NCBI GenBank assembly: GCA_018242685.1
Contig: JAFEBM010000009.1
Span: forward strand, 1-45,810
Direction: 5' to 3'
DNA from: Nitrospira sp.
GTDB lineage: Bacteria > Nitrospirota > Nitrospiria > Nitrospirales > Nitrospiraceae
Length of the DNA: 45,810 bases
Shown: positions 31,383 to 41,698 of the stretch, piece after piece
Layout of the letters: every line of letters begins with the position of its first letter
How positions within the stretch are numbered: position 1 is the first letter of the stretch
Position numbers and translations under genes: made by a program
The notes under the pieces: generated by a model
What the model was told of the DNA's origin: nothing
Seen by the model: only the letters and a program-made list of their open reading frames with translations
The model's database searches: none

Positions 31383-32885
31383 TTATCCCTTCGAGACGAC
31401 GGCGACCACCTCGCCGAACCCGTGCAGGTTCTGGAGAGCCTGACCAGCGGCGTCGAGGACCGGTTGCGGATAGAGACCTAACCAGACCTGCACGGCGATC
31501 ATGGCGCCCAATGTGACCAGATGGCGTGTCGAGAGATCCGGCGCCGTCCAGCTTTCGTTGGCCGAACCGTGAAACGTCCGCTGGATGAGTGCCAAGGAGT
31601 AGATGACGGCGGCCACCAGGCCTAAGGCGGCGAGCACGGTCACGAACACATTGACCCGATAGCTCCCCAGCAGCACTAGAAACTCGCCGATGAAGTTTCC
31701 GGATCCGGGCAGCCCCAGGGAGGCGATCGCAAACACGAGCGTGACGGCACCGAATCTGGGAACGGTCGCCCATAGACCGCCCATGCGGCGCACGTCTCTG
31801 GTGCCCAGACGCTCCTGCAGCGCGCCCACCAGGATGAACAGGGCGCCGGTCGTGATCCCATGAGCGATCATCTGCATGACCGCTCCTTCCAGCGCGATGG
31901 CATTCCATGAAAAGATGCCGAGGAGCACGAATCCCAAGTGGCTGACGCTGCTGTAGGCCACGAGCCGCTTGAGATCGGTCTGCGCGAAAGCCAGCACCGC
32001 GCCATAAAGAATTCCGATCACGCCCAACGCCATCGCGACCGGCGCGAACGCCTGAGCAGCGTCGGGAAAAAGCGGCACCGCGAATCGAATCAAGCCGTAG
32101 GCGCCGGTCTTCAACAGCAGTCCCGCAAGAATCACGCTCCCGCCGGTCGGCGCTTCGGTATGCGCGTCGGGAAGCCAGGCGTGGAACGGGACGGCCGGGA
32201 GTTTCACCGCGAAAGCGGCGAAGAATCCCAGCATCAACCACAGGGCCACGGTCTGGTCCATCGTGGTGCCGAGCAATTGCTGGTAGTCGAACGTCACCAC
32301 ACCGGTCTGCTGAGCATGGATGAACATCAGACCTAAAATGGCGATCAGCATCAGCAAGCTGCCGGCCTGCGTGAAGAGGAAAAATTTGACGGCCGCATAT
32401 ACACGATGCTCGTGGCCCCAGACACTGATCAAAAAATACATGGGCACCAGCATCATCTCCCAGAACACGAAAAACAGAAACAGGTCCATGGCCAGGAAGA
32501 CACCGAGCACGCCGGCCAAGACCCACAGCAGATTGAAGTAAAAGAATCCGGCGCGCTCCCGGATCTCGGTCCAGGAGGCCACCACCGCCGTGACGCCGAG
32601 AAAAATGGTCAAGAGCACCAGGAGCAAACTGAGACCGTCCAACGCGAGATGAAACGTGATGCCGAAGCGAGGGATCCAGGGTGCGCTCAGGTCAGCCAGC
32701 CACATTCCCTGGTTCGAGATCGATACGTGGGCTTCTCGCTCAGTCCAGAGGATAAGCGCCAGGACAAGATCGATCGCCAACGCACCCAGCGCGATCCAAC
32801 GTGGCCACTGCGATCCACGCCGGTCGAGCAGCCAGGCAACCGGGCCCGCTGCAAGCAAGAGAACGATCAGCCAGACAAGGATCAT
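31383..32885 (-). CDS. nuoM: NADH-quinone oxidoreductase subunit M
   Basis: A 500-residue antiporter-like subunit of complex I. It starts MILVWLIVLLLAAGPVAWLL. The TM5 Glu is in FWEMMLVPMYFLISVWG, and KLPAVPFHAWLPDAHTEAPT is the conserved loop/TM7 block. DLKRLVAYSSVSHLGFVLL and ASLGLPGSGNFIGEFLVLLG complete the family signature. ATG 32885 overlaps the nuoL TGA by 4 nt (ATGA), so the two are coupled. An extended 586-codon frame begins in nuoL and is rejected. Length is normal. It couples quinone reduction by the hydrophilic arm to ion pumping. Confidence 0.96.
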   Translation of the reverse strand: MILVWLIVLLLAAGPVAWLLDRRGSQWPRWIALGALAIDLVLALILWTEREAHVSISNQGMWLADLSAPWIPRFGITFHLALDGLSLLLVLLTIFLGVTAVVASWTEIRERAGFFYFNLLWVLAGVLGVFLAMDLFLFFVFWEMMLVPMYFLISVWGHEHRVYAAVKFFLFTQAGSLLMLIAILGLMFIHAQQTGVVTFDYQQLLGTTMDQTVALWLMLGFFAAFAVKLPAVPFHAWLPDAHTEAPTGGSVILAGLLLKTGAYGLIRFAVPLFPDAAQAFAPVAMALGVIGILYGAVLAFAQTDLKRLVAYSSVSHLGFVLLGIFSWNAIALEGAVMQMIAHGITTGALFILVGALQERLGTRDVRRMGGLWATVPRFGAVTLVFAIASLGLPGSGNFIGEFLVLLGSYRVNVFVTVLAALGLVAAVIYSLALIQRTFHGSANESWTAPDLSTRHLVTLGAMIAVQVWLGLYPQPVLDAAGQALQNLHGFGEVVAVVSKG

Positions 32886-34774
32886 GAGAGCACCACCAAG
32901 GCGACGATCACGACTGAGCCGGCGGCGAGGACCGCCGCATACCAACGGACCTGCCCCGTTTGCGTCCGGTGGAGCGCGGCAAAGAACTGCCGGATCAGCC
33001 AGGCCAGACCGGTGTAGACTCGATCGATCAGATCGTCCTTGTTCGTCTGCGCCACCCAGAGGAATGGACGTACGAACCATGTGTCGTACAGACGATCGAG
33101 GCCCCAACCCTCGATCCAGAATCGGGACAGAGCGCTTCCCCACACCGTCCCTGTCACCGCCGTGACCAGGCCGGGACGGCGCAAAAACAAGATGTATGCG
33201 GCGGCGATCCCAAGCAAGGCGGCGAGCATCGTCGCGATCTGTAACGCCAATTCAGTCGTGATCGAAGCCGTTGTCTCAAAGGACGGGAGAACCGAGCGCA
33301 CGAACTCGCTGAACAGGGACACATCCCCGAGAGCCCTCGGTACTTCCAGGAATCCGACGACCAGCGAACCTGCCGCGAGCACGATCAGCGGACCCTCCAT
33401 CATCAAGCCGGGTCTTGAGCCGACTTCCGTCTTGGCTTCTCCGAAGAAGACGTTGAACACCAGACGAAAACTGTACAGGGCCGTGAGGAACGCTCCGGTC
33501 ACGCCGGCGCCCCAGAGCCAGGGACTCCCGAGCGGCGAAGCCCAGGCTTCCCACAGAATCCAGTCTTTGCTGTAGAAACCGGCGGTCACCAACGGAAACC
33601 CGGCCAGCGAGGCAGCGCCGATGAGGAATGTCCAGAAGGTCACAGGCAGCGCACGCCGCAAGCCGCCCATTCTGTAGATGTCGTGTTCTTCGTGGAGACT
33701 CTGGATCACGGCGCCGGCCGCCAAGAACAACAGCGCCTTGAAGAACGCATGGGTGGTGAAATGAAAGAGCGCCGCCGCCCAGGCTCCGACCCCGAGCGCG
33801 AGAAACATGTAGCCGATCTGGCTGATCGTCGAGTAGGCCAGTACGCGCTTGATGTCTCGCTGCACCAGAGCGCTGCAGGCGGCCAGCAGCAACGTCACGG
33901 CGCCGATCACGGCTACGGCGGTCTGTGCAGTCGGCGCCAGACTGTACAAGACGTGGGTACGAGCGATGAGATACATGCCGGCGGTCACCATCGTGGCGGC
34001 ATGGATGAGCGCGCTCACCGGTGTCGGGCCGGCCATGGCGTCCGGAAGCCAGGTCTGCAGCGGGAGCTGTGCCGATTTGCCGACGGCCCCACCGAGCAGC
34101 AAGAAGGCCGCGATCGTAGCGAGGCTTGAGCCGACCGGCCATTGTTCGGCCGCGCGCGCCATGAGATCCTGAATGTTGAACGTGCCGAGATGTGTGAAGA
34201 GCAGGAACAGCCCGATCGCCAGCGCGACGTCGCCGAGTCTGGTCACGATAAAGGCTTTCTGCGCCGCCGCGCCGTTGGCCGGGTCGCGATACCAAAACCC
34301 GATCAACAAGTAACTGCAGAGCCCCACTCCTTCCCAGCCGAGGTACAAGAGCAACAGATTGTCGCCCAGCACTAATGTGAGCATCGCGACGACAAACAGG
34401 TTCATGTAAGCGAAGAAGCGCCGGTATCCTTCATCGTCGATCATGAACTCGGCGGAATACAGATGAATGAGGAAGCCGACCAGAGTGATGACCAGCATCA
34501 TCACCAGCGAGAGTGGATCCAAGTAGAAGCCGATGGTCGGGCCGAAGCCGGAAATCTGCAGCCAGGTCCACAGTATTTGATCGTGGGGTTGACCGGGAGA
34601 ATCTGATGATCCGATGAATGCGAATCCGACGAGTCCTGCCACGACCATTGAGAGGCCGACCGACCCGACCCCGATCAGTGCGATGGTCTTTCTCGAAAAC
34701 CATCCGCCTGCCATGGCCAAGGTTAGGAATCCGAGGAGAGACAGCGCTGGAACCAACCAGAGGAGATCGACCAT
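32882..34774 (-). CDS. nuoL: NADH-quinone oxidoreductase subunit L
   Basis: A 630-residue distal antiporter-like subunit. It starts MVDLLWLVPALSLLGFLTLA. Conserved elements: TM5 GWEGVGLCSYLLIGFWYRDP, KSAQLPLQTWLPDAMAGPTP with VSALIHAATMVTAGMYLI, DIKRVLAYSTISQIGYMFLA and HEEHDIYRMGGLRRALP. The C-terminal about 110 residues contain the lateral-helix (HL) region and final TM, ending VIVALVVLS. The start at 34774 is preferred over an in-frame ATG at 34807, which overlaps nuoK. It abuts nuoK (stop 34776) with 1 nt between them. Confidence 0.96.
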   Translation of the reverse strand: MVDLLWLVPALSLLGFLTLAMAGGWFSRKTIALIGVGSVGLSMVVAGLVGFAFIGSSDSPGQPHDQILWTWLQISGFGPTIGFYLDPLSLVMMLVITLVGFLIHLYSAEFMIDDEGYRRFFAYMNLFVVAMLTLVLGDNLLLLYLGWEGVGLCSYLLIGFWYRDPANGAAAQKAFIVTRLGDVALAIGLFLLFTHLGTFNIQDLMARAAEQWPVGSSLATIAAFLLLGGAVGKSAQLPLQTWLPDAMAGPTPVSALIHAATMVTAGMYLIARTHVLYSLAPTAQTAVAVIGAVTLLLAACSALVQRDIKRVLAYSTISQIGYMFLALGVGAWAAALFHFTTHAFFKALLFLAAGAVIQSLHEEHDIYRMGGLRRALPVTFWTFLIGAASLAGFPLVTAGFYSKDWILWEAWASPLGSPWLWGAGVTGAFLTALYSFRLVFNVFFGEAKTEVGSRPGLMMEGPLIVLAAGSLVVGFLEVPRALGDVSLFSEFVRSVLPSFETTASITTELALQIATMLAALLGIAAAYILFLRRPGLVTAVTGTVWGSALSRFWIEGWGLDRLYDTWFVRPFLWVAQTNKDDLIDRVYTGLAWLIRQFFAALHRTQTGQVRWYAAVLAAGSVVIVALVVLS

Positions 34775-34775
34775 C

Positions 34776-35105
34776 TCAGCCCCACAGACGGGACATCGCG
34801 TCGGCATCGAGCGTCTGGAAGTGCCGGTAGAGCTGCAGCACCAGCGCCAGACCGACGGACACCTCCGCCGCCGCCAATGTCAGGATAAAGAGAAACATGA
34901 TCTGTCCGTCCGCTTGCTCCCACTGAGCGCCCGCCACGATGAACGCCAGCCCGGCGGCGTTCAACATGATTTCAACCGACATCAACATGAAGATGAGATT
35001 CCGTCTGACCAGGAGCCCGATCAGTCCGAACGCGAACAACACTCCGGCCAACAACATGCCTTGGGCCAGTGGGATCGACAGTGGCACAGCGTTCACCTCA
35101 GGCAT
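34776..35105 (-). CDS. nuoK: NADH-quinone oxidoreductase subunit K
   Basis: A 109-residue subunit with three transmembrane helices: [39 protein letters not shown] (essential Glu in MSVEIMLNA) and [20 protein letters not shown] (second Glu, [10 protein letters not shown]). These Glu residues line the proton path. It is about 8 residues longer at the N-terminus than usual, and an internal start at MLLAG is possible. Its ATG overlaps the nuoJ stop by 8 nt. Confidence 0.95.
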   Translation of the reverse strand: MPEVNAVPLSIPLAQGMLLAGVLFAFGLIGLLVRRNLIFMLMSVEIMLNAAGLAFIVAGAQWEQADGQIMFLFILTLAAAEVSVGLALVLQLYRHFQTLDADAMSRLWG

Positions 35106-35604
35106 CCTCGCTGTTCAGATGTCGTCCCAAATGATAGGCGCCGACCAGCCCCGGCAGCAGGAGCATGGAGGCCAGCTCGACACCGATCAGGTAGGGACCA
35201 AGCAGCACGACGCCCACCTGTTTGGGAGCCTGAACCGTGATGCCGCCGGCCTGACTCAGGATTCCGGAGCCGAACAGATAGAGCAATTCGCCGAGGAGTG
35301 TCGCCGACAGGATCGACGGCCCGATCCATATCCTCGACCTGAGCCAGCCCGCTTCCTGCTCGATCGCCCGACGTCCGAGATTCAGCATCATGACCACGAA
35401 GACGAACAGGACCATGATGGCGCCGGCGTAAATAATGATTTCCAACATGGCGACGAACGGCGCGCCGAAAATGAAGAAGACCACGGCCACGGCCAGAAAC
35501 GACACGATCAAGTAGAGCAGCGCATGGACCGCGTTCAAACTGGTGATGACGAGGCCCGTCGAAACAGCCGCCACCAGCGCCGCGAGATAGAATGCGCCCG
35601 TCAT
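35098..35604 (-). CDS. nuoJ: NADH-quinone oxidoreductase subunit J
   Basis: A 168-residue membrane subunit with five hydrophobic helices. [20 protein letters not shown], then [20 protein letters not shown] and MLNLGRR are the signature (TM3 with its Tyr/Gly pi-bulge region). ATG 35604 overlaps the nuoI TGA by 4 nt. The C-terminus, GRHLNSEDA, is normal in length. Together with A, H and K it forms the proximal ion path next to the quinone cavity. Confidence 0.95.
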   Translation of the reverse strand: MTGAFYLAALVAAVSTGLVITSLNAVHALLYLIVSFLAVAVVFFIFGAPFVAMLEIIIYAGAIMVLFVFVVMMLNLGRRAIEQEAGWLRSRIWIGPSILSATLLGELLYLFGSGILSQAGGITVQAPKQVGVVLLGPYLIGVELASMLLLPGLVGAYHLGRHLNSEDA

Positions 35605-36116
35605 GGCATCAGGCTCCGCAGATCAGTGGGCGCGGCTTCGTGCTCGGCCTCGCCCTTGTCCTTCCCGCCGATCCGGAGGCCGGAGACACGGTAAAAGTTG
35701 TAGCCAGGATATTTGCCGGTTCCGCTGATCAAGAGATGCTCCTTCTCGTACACGAGGTTCCGCCGGTCGTGCTCGCTCAGTTCGAAGTCGGTGGTGAGCT
35801 GGATCGCATAGGTCGGACAGGCTTCCTCGCAGTACCCGCAGAAAATGCACCGGGAAAAGTTGATGCGGAACCATGCCGGATAGCGGCGTCCATGCTCGTC
35901 TTCCGTCGCTTGGAGCGCGATGCAGCCCACCGGGCAAGCGACCGAGCAGAGATAACAGCCGACGCAGCGTTCCTCCCCATCCGGATCGCGGGACAAAATA
36001 ATTCGCCCTCTCCATCGTGGCGGCAGGTACGGCTTCTCCTCCGGATACTGCACGGTCACCGGGCGCGTGAACGCGTGAAGAAAGACCAGCCAGATTCCTT
36101 TCAGCAGTTTCAGCAT
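35601..36116 (-). CDS. nuoI: NADH-quinone oxidoreductase subunit I (2[4Fe-4S])
   Basis: A 171-residue subunit carrying clusters N6a and N6b between NuoG and NuoB. An N-terminal amphipathic helix ([20 protein letters not shown]) anchors it. Cys motifs are [12 protein letters not shown] and [12 protein letters not shown], each CX2CX2CX3CP. A C-terminal extension of about 55 residues ends in [15 protein letters not shown]. The start at 36116 is chosen over an in-frame ATG at 36332 inside nuoH. It is separated from nuoH by 8 nt. Confidence 0.96.
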   Translation of the reverse strand: MLKLLKGIWLVFLHAFTRPVTVQYPEEKPYLPPRWRGRIILSRDPDGEERCVGCYLCSVACPVGCIALQATEDEHGRRYPAWFRINFSRCIFCGYCEEACPTYAIQLTTDFELSEHDRRNLVYEKEHLLISGTGKYPGYNFYRVSGLRIGGKDKGEAEHEAAPTDLRSLMP

Positions 36117-36124
36117 GTCCACAC

Positions 36125-37087
36125 TCACTCCGGCGGATGACCGACCAACACCAGCGCACCTGTGACCGTGAGATTCACCAAAGCCAACGGCAACATGACC
36201 TTCCACCCGAACGTCATAAGTTGATCGAACCGCAAGCGCGGGAGCGCGGCCCGGAGCAAGATAAACAGACAAATGAAGAGGAAGGTCTTGATCGAGAACC
36301 AGACCACCGGAGGCAGCCAGGGGCCTTGCCATCCCCCGAAGAACAGCACCGTGATCATCGCTGAAATCAGGATGATGCCGAGATACTCTCCCACGAAGAA
36401 CATGCCGAACTTCATGCCGGAATATTCCGTATGAAATCCGGCCACCAGTTCGGCTTCGGCCTCCGGGATGTCGAAAGGCACCCGTTTGGTTTCGGCCAGG
36501 CCGGCGATCAAAAAAATGATGAAGCCCAAAACCTGCGGAATGCAGAACCAGACGCCTTGCTGAGCTGCGACGATGTCCCGAAGACTGAACGATCCGGCCA
36601 GCATCACGACCCCCATGAGCGACAAGCCCATGAAGACCTCGTAGCTCAGCATTTGAGCCGAGGCACGGAGCCCACCCAGCAGCGAGTACTTGTTGTTCGA
36701 GGCCCAGCCGGCGAGCACGACGCTGTAGGCCGACAGGGAGGACATGGCGAGAAAGAACAACAGTCCGACGTTCAGATCGGCCACGACGATCGACGGCGTA
36801 AACGGCACGACCGCGAAGGACATGAGGATCGTGACGATGATCACGGCCGGCGCGATCACGAATACCGCTTTGTCGGCGAACGGCGGCACCCAGTCTTCTT
36901 TCATGAAGATCTTGATCATGTCGGCCACCACTTGGAGCAAGCCGAACGGCCCGACTCGGTTCGGGCCGTAGCGTTCTTGCCAGAAGCCCAAGAGCCGCCG
37001 CTCCAGCCAGATCAACAGAGCGCTGAGAGTCAAGAGCGTGACCAGCACACCGGCGATAATCAGTAACGTCGAGGCGGTCTCGTTCAT
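36125..37087 (-). CDS. nuoH: NADH-quinone oxidoreductase subunit H
   Basis: A 320-residue membrane subunit forming the floor of the quinone site and the junction to the hydrophilic arm. It has eight or nine hydrophobic helices. Signatures include [20 protein letters not shown] and [20 protein letters not shown] (the TM1-TM2 quinone-proximal loop), [20 protein letters not shown] and [20 protein letters not shown] (charged loop facing NuoB/D), and [23 protein letters not shown] 37087 overlaps the nuoG TGA by 4 nt. Upstream in-frame extension to 37366 is shadow. No deletions. Confidence 0.96.
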   Translation of the reverse strand: MNETASTLLIIAGVLVTLLTLSALLIWLERRLLGFWQERYGPNRVGPFGLLQVVADMIKIFMKEDWVPPFADKAVFVIAPAVIIVTILMSFAVVPFTPSIVVADLNVGLLFFLAMSSLSAYSVVLAGWASNNKYSLLGGLRASAQMLSYEVFMGLSLMGVVMLAGSFSLRDIVAAQQGVWFCIPQVLGFIIFLIAGLAETKRVPFDIPEAEAELVAGFHTEYSGMKFGMFFVGEYLGIILISAMITVLFFGGWQGPWLPPVVWFSIKTFLFICLFILLRAALPRLRFDQLMTFGWKVMLPLALVNLTVTGALVLVGHPPE

Positions 37088-39813
37088 GACTCCACCGCTC
37101 GAATGATCGGGCTCCATGTCGGGAGGGCGGTATCGGTGAATCCGGGAACGATGGTCAGCGCCGCGGTTCCGCGCGGAACCGCGGCCCCCAGTTTCACCGG
37201 TAAACGGTGTAATCGGTCGCCGAGCGCGAATTCCGCCCGCTCGCCGGACTTCACGCGAAGCCTCGCCGCATCGTCGGGGTGCAGCATCAGGACCGGTTTC
37301 GGGATCCGTTCGGCCATGGCGGAGGCGCGCGCGCTCAGCTCTTCGCTGCCGAAAACCTGATACCACGGCAGGATCAGCCAGCCGTCGTCGCGAGCCTGAA
37401 ACGGCGCCGGCACGTCGGTAAAATACATCACCGTCCTCTTGTCGGACGATTCGATCAATTGAACGCCCGGCATCTCTTGCCGCAAGGGTCCGCCGACTTC
37501 ATTCTGAAATTTGTTCAACGCCTGGACCGAATTCCAGCCGGGGGTCCAGTAGTGGGTGATGAGCGGGGAGGGCGGTTGGCCCAGGTACCCTTCCATTGAG
37601 AAGGACAGTGGAGAATCGGCGTCTTCGACCGGCTTCGGTTCGTGCATCGTTAACGGAGCATGTATAGCGGTTCGCCCTGTGAAACGATGCGTCTGCCGTG
37701 GGATCTTTTGACCGACCATTCTGAACTTTTCCGGCGGCGCCACTTCGGTGAGGCGTTGAAACGTCGGGATCGCGTCCGCAAGAGCCGCCACGACATCATC
37801 CAGCTTGTGCCAGGCCGCCATGTTCGATTGTCTGGGATGCCCGGACGCGACCGCCAGGTCCCGTATCCAACGCCAGCTTTCTTGAACGTCTCCCTCGGCG
37901 GGAAAGACTTGGTAGAAGCGTTGGGCTCGTCCTTCGTTGTTGACGAGCGTGCCGTCCGATTCGGCGAAAGTACCGGCAGGGAGCACCATATCGGCTTTGG
38001 ACATGGTGTCATGTTCCAGGTTATCAAGGAGGATCACCTTCGAAGCGGTCTTGAGAAATGCATCCACCGGTAGGGGATCGGCCCTGCGATACAGATCATT
38101 TTCCAGGATGAGAATCGTGTTCGCCTCGCCGTCTTTCACGACACTGAACGCATCCTCGAGGCTCTTGCCCCCCAGCATGGCAAGACCCAGGCTGTTCGAC
38201 TCCGGGAGGCAATAGCAGAGTTTCGCGGTCGTTCGAGTTTTGCACAGCGCCCAGGCCACGTTCGCGGCCGATTGAATCACCGTTTCGCTCTTGCAGGCGG
38301 TTCCGGAGATCACGATGGGACGCTTCGCCTGGCGCAGGACAGCGGCAATGCGCTTCGCCAGAGAGCCTATGGCGGGATTCAGAATCGACGGCGTCGGCGA
38401 CGCCTGGTCCAATTCATGCGCGACCGCAAACCCGAGAGCAGCCAGATCGTCCGGCGCGCCATGATAGGTTTCAGTCGCGACGTCCGTAAACCAGTTACTG
38501 TGCGGAGCGGCGATGAATAACGGACCGAGCCGAGCGTGAGCCGCTTCACGCACGGCGGCGTCATGCCAGCGTGGGATGCCCAGTTTGTCGGCGATCTGCA
38601 TCGGTTGCTGACAGACTGACTGCCGCACAGCCAAAGCCAATCTCGGAGCCTGGTTGATCAGGTCCTCGCCCAAGACCAGCACCGCGTCCGCCTGCTCTAC
38701 ATCATGGATCGAGGCTGAAGGCGCAGGCCCGCGCCTGAGAATATCGAGGATGAGGGAACTCAAACCGGCATCGCGAGCGGAGAGTCCGAGAGAGAACCGT
38801 TCAGATCCGACCAGCTCGCGAAGCGCGAAATTGGCTTCCAGCGAAGCGCGGGGTGAGCCGATGCCGATGATGCGGGAAGGCTTGTCAGCCAGCAACGGTC
38901 CAAGCTCGCGAAGGAGCATCTCCTTATCCATCGTAATTGCCTGGCTATCCCGGTTTGGACGGAACTTCGGACGGCGGATTCGCGCTTCGCTATTGACGAA
39001 GTCGTATCCAAAGCGCCCCCGATCACAGAGAAAATACCCATTGACCTCGCTGTGGTACCGGTTGAGGATGCGCCGGAGCGTGCCGTAACGCTCTCCGGCA
39101 ATCGTGTTGCACCCCAGGCTGCAGTGCGTGCAGACGGACGGGGCGGTCTGCAAGTCCCATTTGCGGGTATAGTGCGGCATCAAGGTCTTGTCGTCGAACA
39201 CCCCGGTCGGACAGACTTCGACCAGGTTGCCGCTGAACTCGTTTTCCAGCGCGCCGTCTTCATGCCGGCCGAAGTAGACATGGTTGCGCGAGCCGAACGC
39301 GTCGAAATCCCGCCCGCCCGCATAATTCCGGTAAAAGCGCACACAGCGATAACACTGAATGCACCGATTCATTTCATGGGTGATGAACGGTCCTAAGTCC
39401 TGATTGCGGAAGGTACGCTTGGTGAACCGGTAGCGGCGATAGGCATGGCCGGTCATCACCGTCATGTCTTGGAGATGGCATTCGCCGCCTTCGTCGCACA
39501 CGGGACAATCGTGGGGATGGTTCGCCATCATCCATTCGATGACGCTCGCGCGAAACGTCTTCGCCTCGGGATCCTCAATGGAGATGCGTGTGCCGTCGGC
39601 GGCCGGCGTCATGCAGGCCATGACCAGGTGCCCTTCGCGGTCGTGTTCATTCCTGAATTGCTTGACCGCGCATTGCCGGCAGGCCCCGACCGATCCCAAC
39701 GCCGGATGCCAACAGAAGTACGGCAGATTGAAGCCGAGCGAGAGGCAGGCCTGCAGGAGATTCTCGCGCTCGTCTACCTGGTAGGGACGATCATCGACGA
39801 TGATACCGGCCAT
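37084..39813 (-). CDS. nuoG: NADH-quinone oxidoreductase subunit G, with N7 cluster motif
   Basis: A 909-residue iron-sulfur subunit. The [2Fe-2S] (N1b) ligands are Cys34, 45, 48 and about 62. The His-ligated N5 motif is [17 protein letters not shown]. The N4 motif is [11 protein letters not shown] with later CPTGVF. An additional CTHCSLGC followed by 27 residues and C (CX2CX3CX27C) is the N7 cluster found only in some bacterial NuoG, and absent from mitochondrial NDUFS1. The remaining about 620 residues are molybdopterin-oxidoreductase-like and presumably catalytically inert ([27 protein letters not shown]). The start ATG 39813 lies within the nuoF 3' end (40-nt overlap). The gene stretch is full length. 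Confidence 0.95.
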   Translation of the reverse strand: MAGIIVDDRPYQVDERENLLQACLSLGFNLPYFCWHPALGSVGACRQCAVKQFRNEHDREGHLVMACMTPAADGTRISIEDPEAKTFRASVIEWMMANHPHDCPVCDEGGECHLQDMTVMTGHAYRRYRFTKRTFRNQDLGPFITHEMNRCIQCYRCVRFYRNYAGGRDFDAFGSRNHVYFGRHEDGALENEFSGNLVEVCPTGVFDDKTLMPHYTRKWDLQTAPSVCTHCSLGCNTIAGERYGTLRRILNRYHSEVNGYFLCDRGRFGYDFVNSEARIRRPKFRPNRDSQAITMDKEMLLRELGPLLADKPSRIIGIGSPRASLEANFALRELVGSERFSLGLSARDAGLSSLILDILRRGPAPSASIHDVEQADAVLVLGEDLINQAPRLALAVRQSVCQQPMQIADKLGIPRWHDAAVREAAHARLGPLFIAAPHSNWFTDVATETYHGAPDDLAALGFAVAHELDQASPTPSILNPAIGSLAKRIAAVLRQAKRPIVISGTACKSETVIQSAANVAWALCKTRTTAKLCYCLPESNSLGLAMLGGKSLEDAFSVVKDGEANTILILENDLYRRADPLPVDAFLKTASKVILLDNLEHDTMSKADMVLPAGTFAESDGTLVNNEGRAQRFYQVFPAEGDVQESWRWIRDLAVASGHPRQSNMAAWHKLDDVVAALADAIPTFQRLTEVAPPEKFRMVGQKIPRQTHRFTGRTAIHAPLTMHEPKPVEDADSPLSFSMEGYLGQPPSPLITHYWTPGWNSVQALNKFQNEVGGPLRQEMPGVQLIESSDKRTVMYFTDVPAPFQARDDGWLILPWYQVFGSEELSARASAMAERIPKPVLMLHPDDAARLRVKSGERAEFALGDRLHRLPVKLGAAVPRGTAALTIVPGFTDTALPTWSPIIRAVES

Positions 39814-41117
39814 GTTCTTGCTCCGTCCGCGCCATTGCGCCCGTCCCGCCACGGGCAACGTTTCTCATGGATGTGCCGCTCGAAATCGGCCCGACAATAT
39901 TTTAAAAGGCTTTGGAGGGGGTCCATCGCCCCAGGCGCCAAGGCGCAGAAGGTTCGCCCCGGGGCAAGCAGCTTCGTGTGCATGGTCAGGACATCGATCT
40001 CATCCATCCTTCCCTGTCCGTCTTCCAGGCTCTGGAGAATTCGTTCCGTCCAGGACAGTCCCTCCCAGCAAGGCGTGCACCAGCCACATGATTCCTGCGC
40101 AAAGAAGTGCTCCAAGTTTTGCGCGAACCCGACAGGGCAGGTCTGATCGTCCAACACGATCATCGTGCCGGTTCCCATGCGGCTGCCTGCTTGGGGGATC
40201 GATTCGAAGTCCATCGGCAGATCAAGATGCTCTTCCACGAGCATCGCGGTTGACGCGCCTCCCGGCAACAGGCCGCGGAAGGCAAATCCGTCACGCATGC
40301 CGCCCGCATGCCCCTCCAGAATTTCACGAATCGAGGTGCCCATCGGAAGCTCCCAGGATCCGGGCCGTTTCACGTTGCCGCTCACGCCGTAAATTTTGGT
40401 TCCCCCGTCCTTCCCCCGGCTCAGCCGCCTGTACCACTCGGCGCCGTGAGTAATGATGTGAGGGACGTTACAGAGGGTCTCGACGTTCTGGACGATCGTG
40501 GGTTTGCCCCAGAGTCCGACGACTTGCGGAAAGGGCGGCTTGGCTCGGGGGATCGCGCGCTTTCCTTCCAGCGCATTGAGCAAGGCGGTCTCTTCTCCGC
40601 AAATGTACCGGCCTGCGCTGGTGTGCAGGTAGATTTCGAAGCTGAAGTCCGAGCCGAGCAGGTGACGGCCCAGGTACCCCTTGGCTCGCGCTTCCTTGAT
40701 GGCCTTCCGCAGGCGGGCGGCGGCAACCCCATATTCCATTCGAAGAAAAATGTAGCCCACGTCCGCCTGGATTGCATAGGCGCTGACGATCATGCTTTCG
40801 ATCATCTGGTGAGGATCGCCCTCCAGCAGAAGGCGATCCTTGAATGTGCCTGGTTCCATTTCATCGGCGTTGACCACGAGATATTTGGGACGCGGCGCAT
40901 CCGGTCCCATCGGCACGAAACTCCACTTCTTGCCGGTCGGAAACCCGGCGCCGCCGCGACCGCGCAGGGTCGACTCGGTGACGAGCTTCTGGACTTCTTG
41001 GGGCGTCATCGTCTGCAGCGCCTTGCGCACTGATTCGTAGCCGCCGACCTTCTCGTATTCGACGAGCCACAGCGGTTCGGCCTTCGGCTTGATATTTCTT
41101 GTCAGCGGCCGGTCCAT
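39774..41117 (-). CDS. nuoF: NADH-quinone oxidoreductase subunit F
   Basis: A 447-residue NADH- and FMN-binding subunit. Nucleotide/FMN motifs are TLRGRGGAGFPTGKKWSF and VNADEMEPGTFKDR, with ICGEETALLNALEG and the GPDAPRPKYLV loop. The N3 [4Fe-4S] cluster is ESCGWCTPCWEG with a later Cys in RTFCALAPGAM. C-terminal residues about 425-447 are Arg-rich and overlap nuoG by 40 nt, so they may be a non-conserved tail. AGGA is 5 nt before ATG 41117. It follows nuoE by 10 nt. Confidence 0.96.
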   Translation of the reverse strand: MDRPLTRNIKPKAEPLWLVEYEKVGGYESVRKALQTMTPQEVQKLVTESTLRGRGGAGFPTGKKWSFVPMGPDAPRPKYLVVNADEMEPGTFKDRLLLEGDPHQMIESMIVSAYAIQADVGYIFLRMEYGVAAARLRKAIKEARAKGYLGRHLLGSDFSFEIYLHTSAGRYICGEETALLNALEGKRAIPRAKPPFPQVVGLWGKPTIVQNVETLCNVPHIITHGAEWYRRLSRGKDGGTKIYGVSGNVKRPGSWELPMGTSIREILEGHAGGMRDGFAFRGLLPGGASTAMLVEEHLDLPMDFESIPQAGSRMGTGTMIVLDDQTCPVGFAQNLEHFFAQESCGWCTPCWEGLSWTERILQSLEDGQGRMDEIDVLTMHTKLLAPGRTFCALAPGAMDPLQSLLKYCRADFERHIHEKRCPWRDGRNGADGARTWPVSSSMIVPTR

Positions 41118-41127
41118 CGTTTCCTAT

Positions 41128-41592
41128 CTATGGGTACTGCTCTAAGACCCGATTGATCTTCTCGGCCGTCAGATCTTCGTGCAGGTCATCATTGACCATC
41201 ATGGTCGGCGCACGGTCACATGCGCCAAGGCAGACGATCGGGAGCAGCGTGAATCGCCCGTCTAGCGTCGTCTGACCCATCGAGATCCCTAGTCGGTTCT
41301 GAAGACTGTTACGCATGGCGTCGCATCCGCATACCCAACAACTGATGCTGTCGCACAGGAAGATCACATGCCTCCCGACGGGCTTCCGAAAGATGAGGTT
41401 ATAAAAGGTCGCCACGCTGTCCAGTTCTGCGCTCGTCATGCCGAGCAAGGCTGCGACACTCTTGAGACTCTCATCCGAGACCCAGCCTCGATGCCGCTGG
41501 ACGACTTTCAATGCCTCCACAGACCCGGCCTGGTTATCCGGATAATGGGAGAGCTCCTCCTCGATCTCGGCTCGCTCGGCGTCGGACAACAT
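41128..41592 (-). CDS. nuoE: NADH-quinone oxidoreductase subunit E
   Basis: A 154-residue [2Fe-2S] (N1a) subunit. The ligand Cys are in FLCDSISCWVCGCDAM (CX4C spacing to the first pair) and CLGACDRAP. The N-terminal helix bundle is EIEEELSHYPDNQAGSVEAL, and TFYNLIFRKPVGRHVIFLC matches the family. The start at 41592 (MLSDAERAEI) is chosen; the in-frame extension to 41688 is encoded by the direct-repeat spacer and is not conserved-looking. Two extra Cys (CWVCGC) near the cluster are noted. No clear ribosome binding site in the AT-rich spacer. Confidence 0.92.
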   Translation of the reverse strand: MLSDAERAEIEEELSHYPDNQAGSVEALKVVQRHRGWVSDESLKSVAALLGMTSAELDSVATFYNLIFRKPVGRHVIFLCDSISCWVCGCDAMRNSLQNRLGISMGQTTLDGRFTLLPIVCLGACDRAPTMMVNDDLHEDLTAEKINRVLEQYP

Positions 41593-41615
41593 GGTAATTG
41601 GTGTTGAGTTATGAG

Positions 41616-41698
41616 TGCTCAGTAAACTCAGACTTCTTAACTCAGAACTTCCCTTCAGCCAGTTCTCAGTAACCTCAGAATTCCTCACTCAGCACTTC
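41616..41698. repeat. Imperfect direct repeat between nuoCD and nuoE
   Basis: Two copies of a 34-bp unit, 41618-41651 and 41665-41698, 47 bp apart. 29 of 34 positions agree. Each holds three CTCAG words spaced 9 and 14 bp. The second copy runs into the nuoCD stop codon (41697-41699). This is the only intergenic gap over about 100 bp inside the nuo operon. Confidence 0.8.

Noticed and set aside
29926..32526. 866-codon frame including the nuoN gene
   Set aside because: The part above 31380 is an out-of-phase Arg-rich shadow of nuoM; nuoN starts at 31380 by family homology and spacing.
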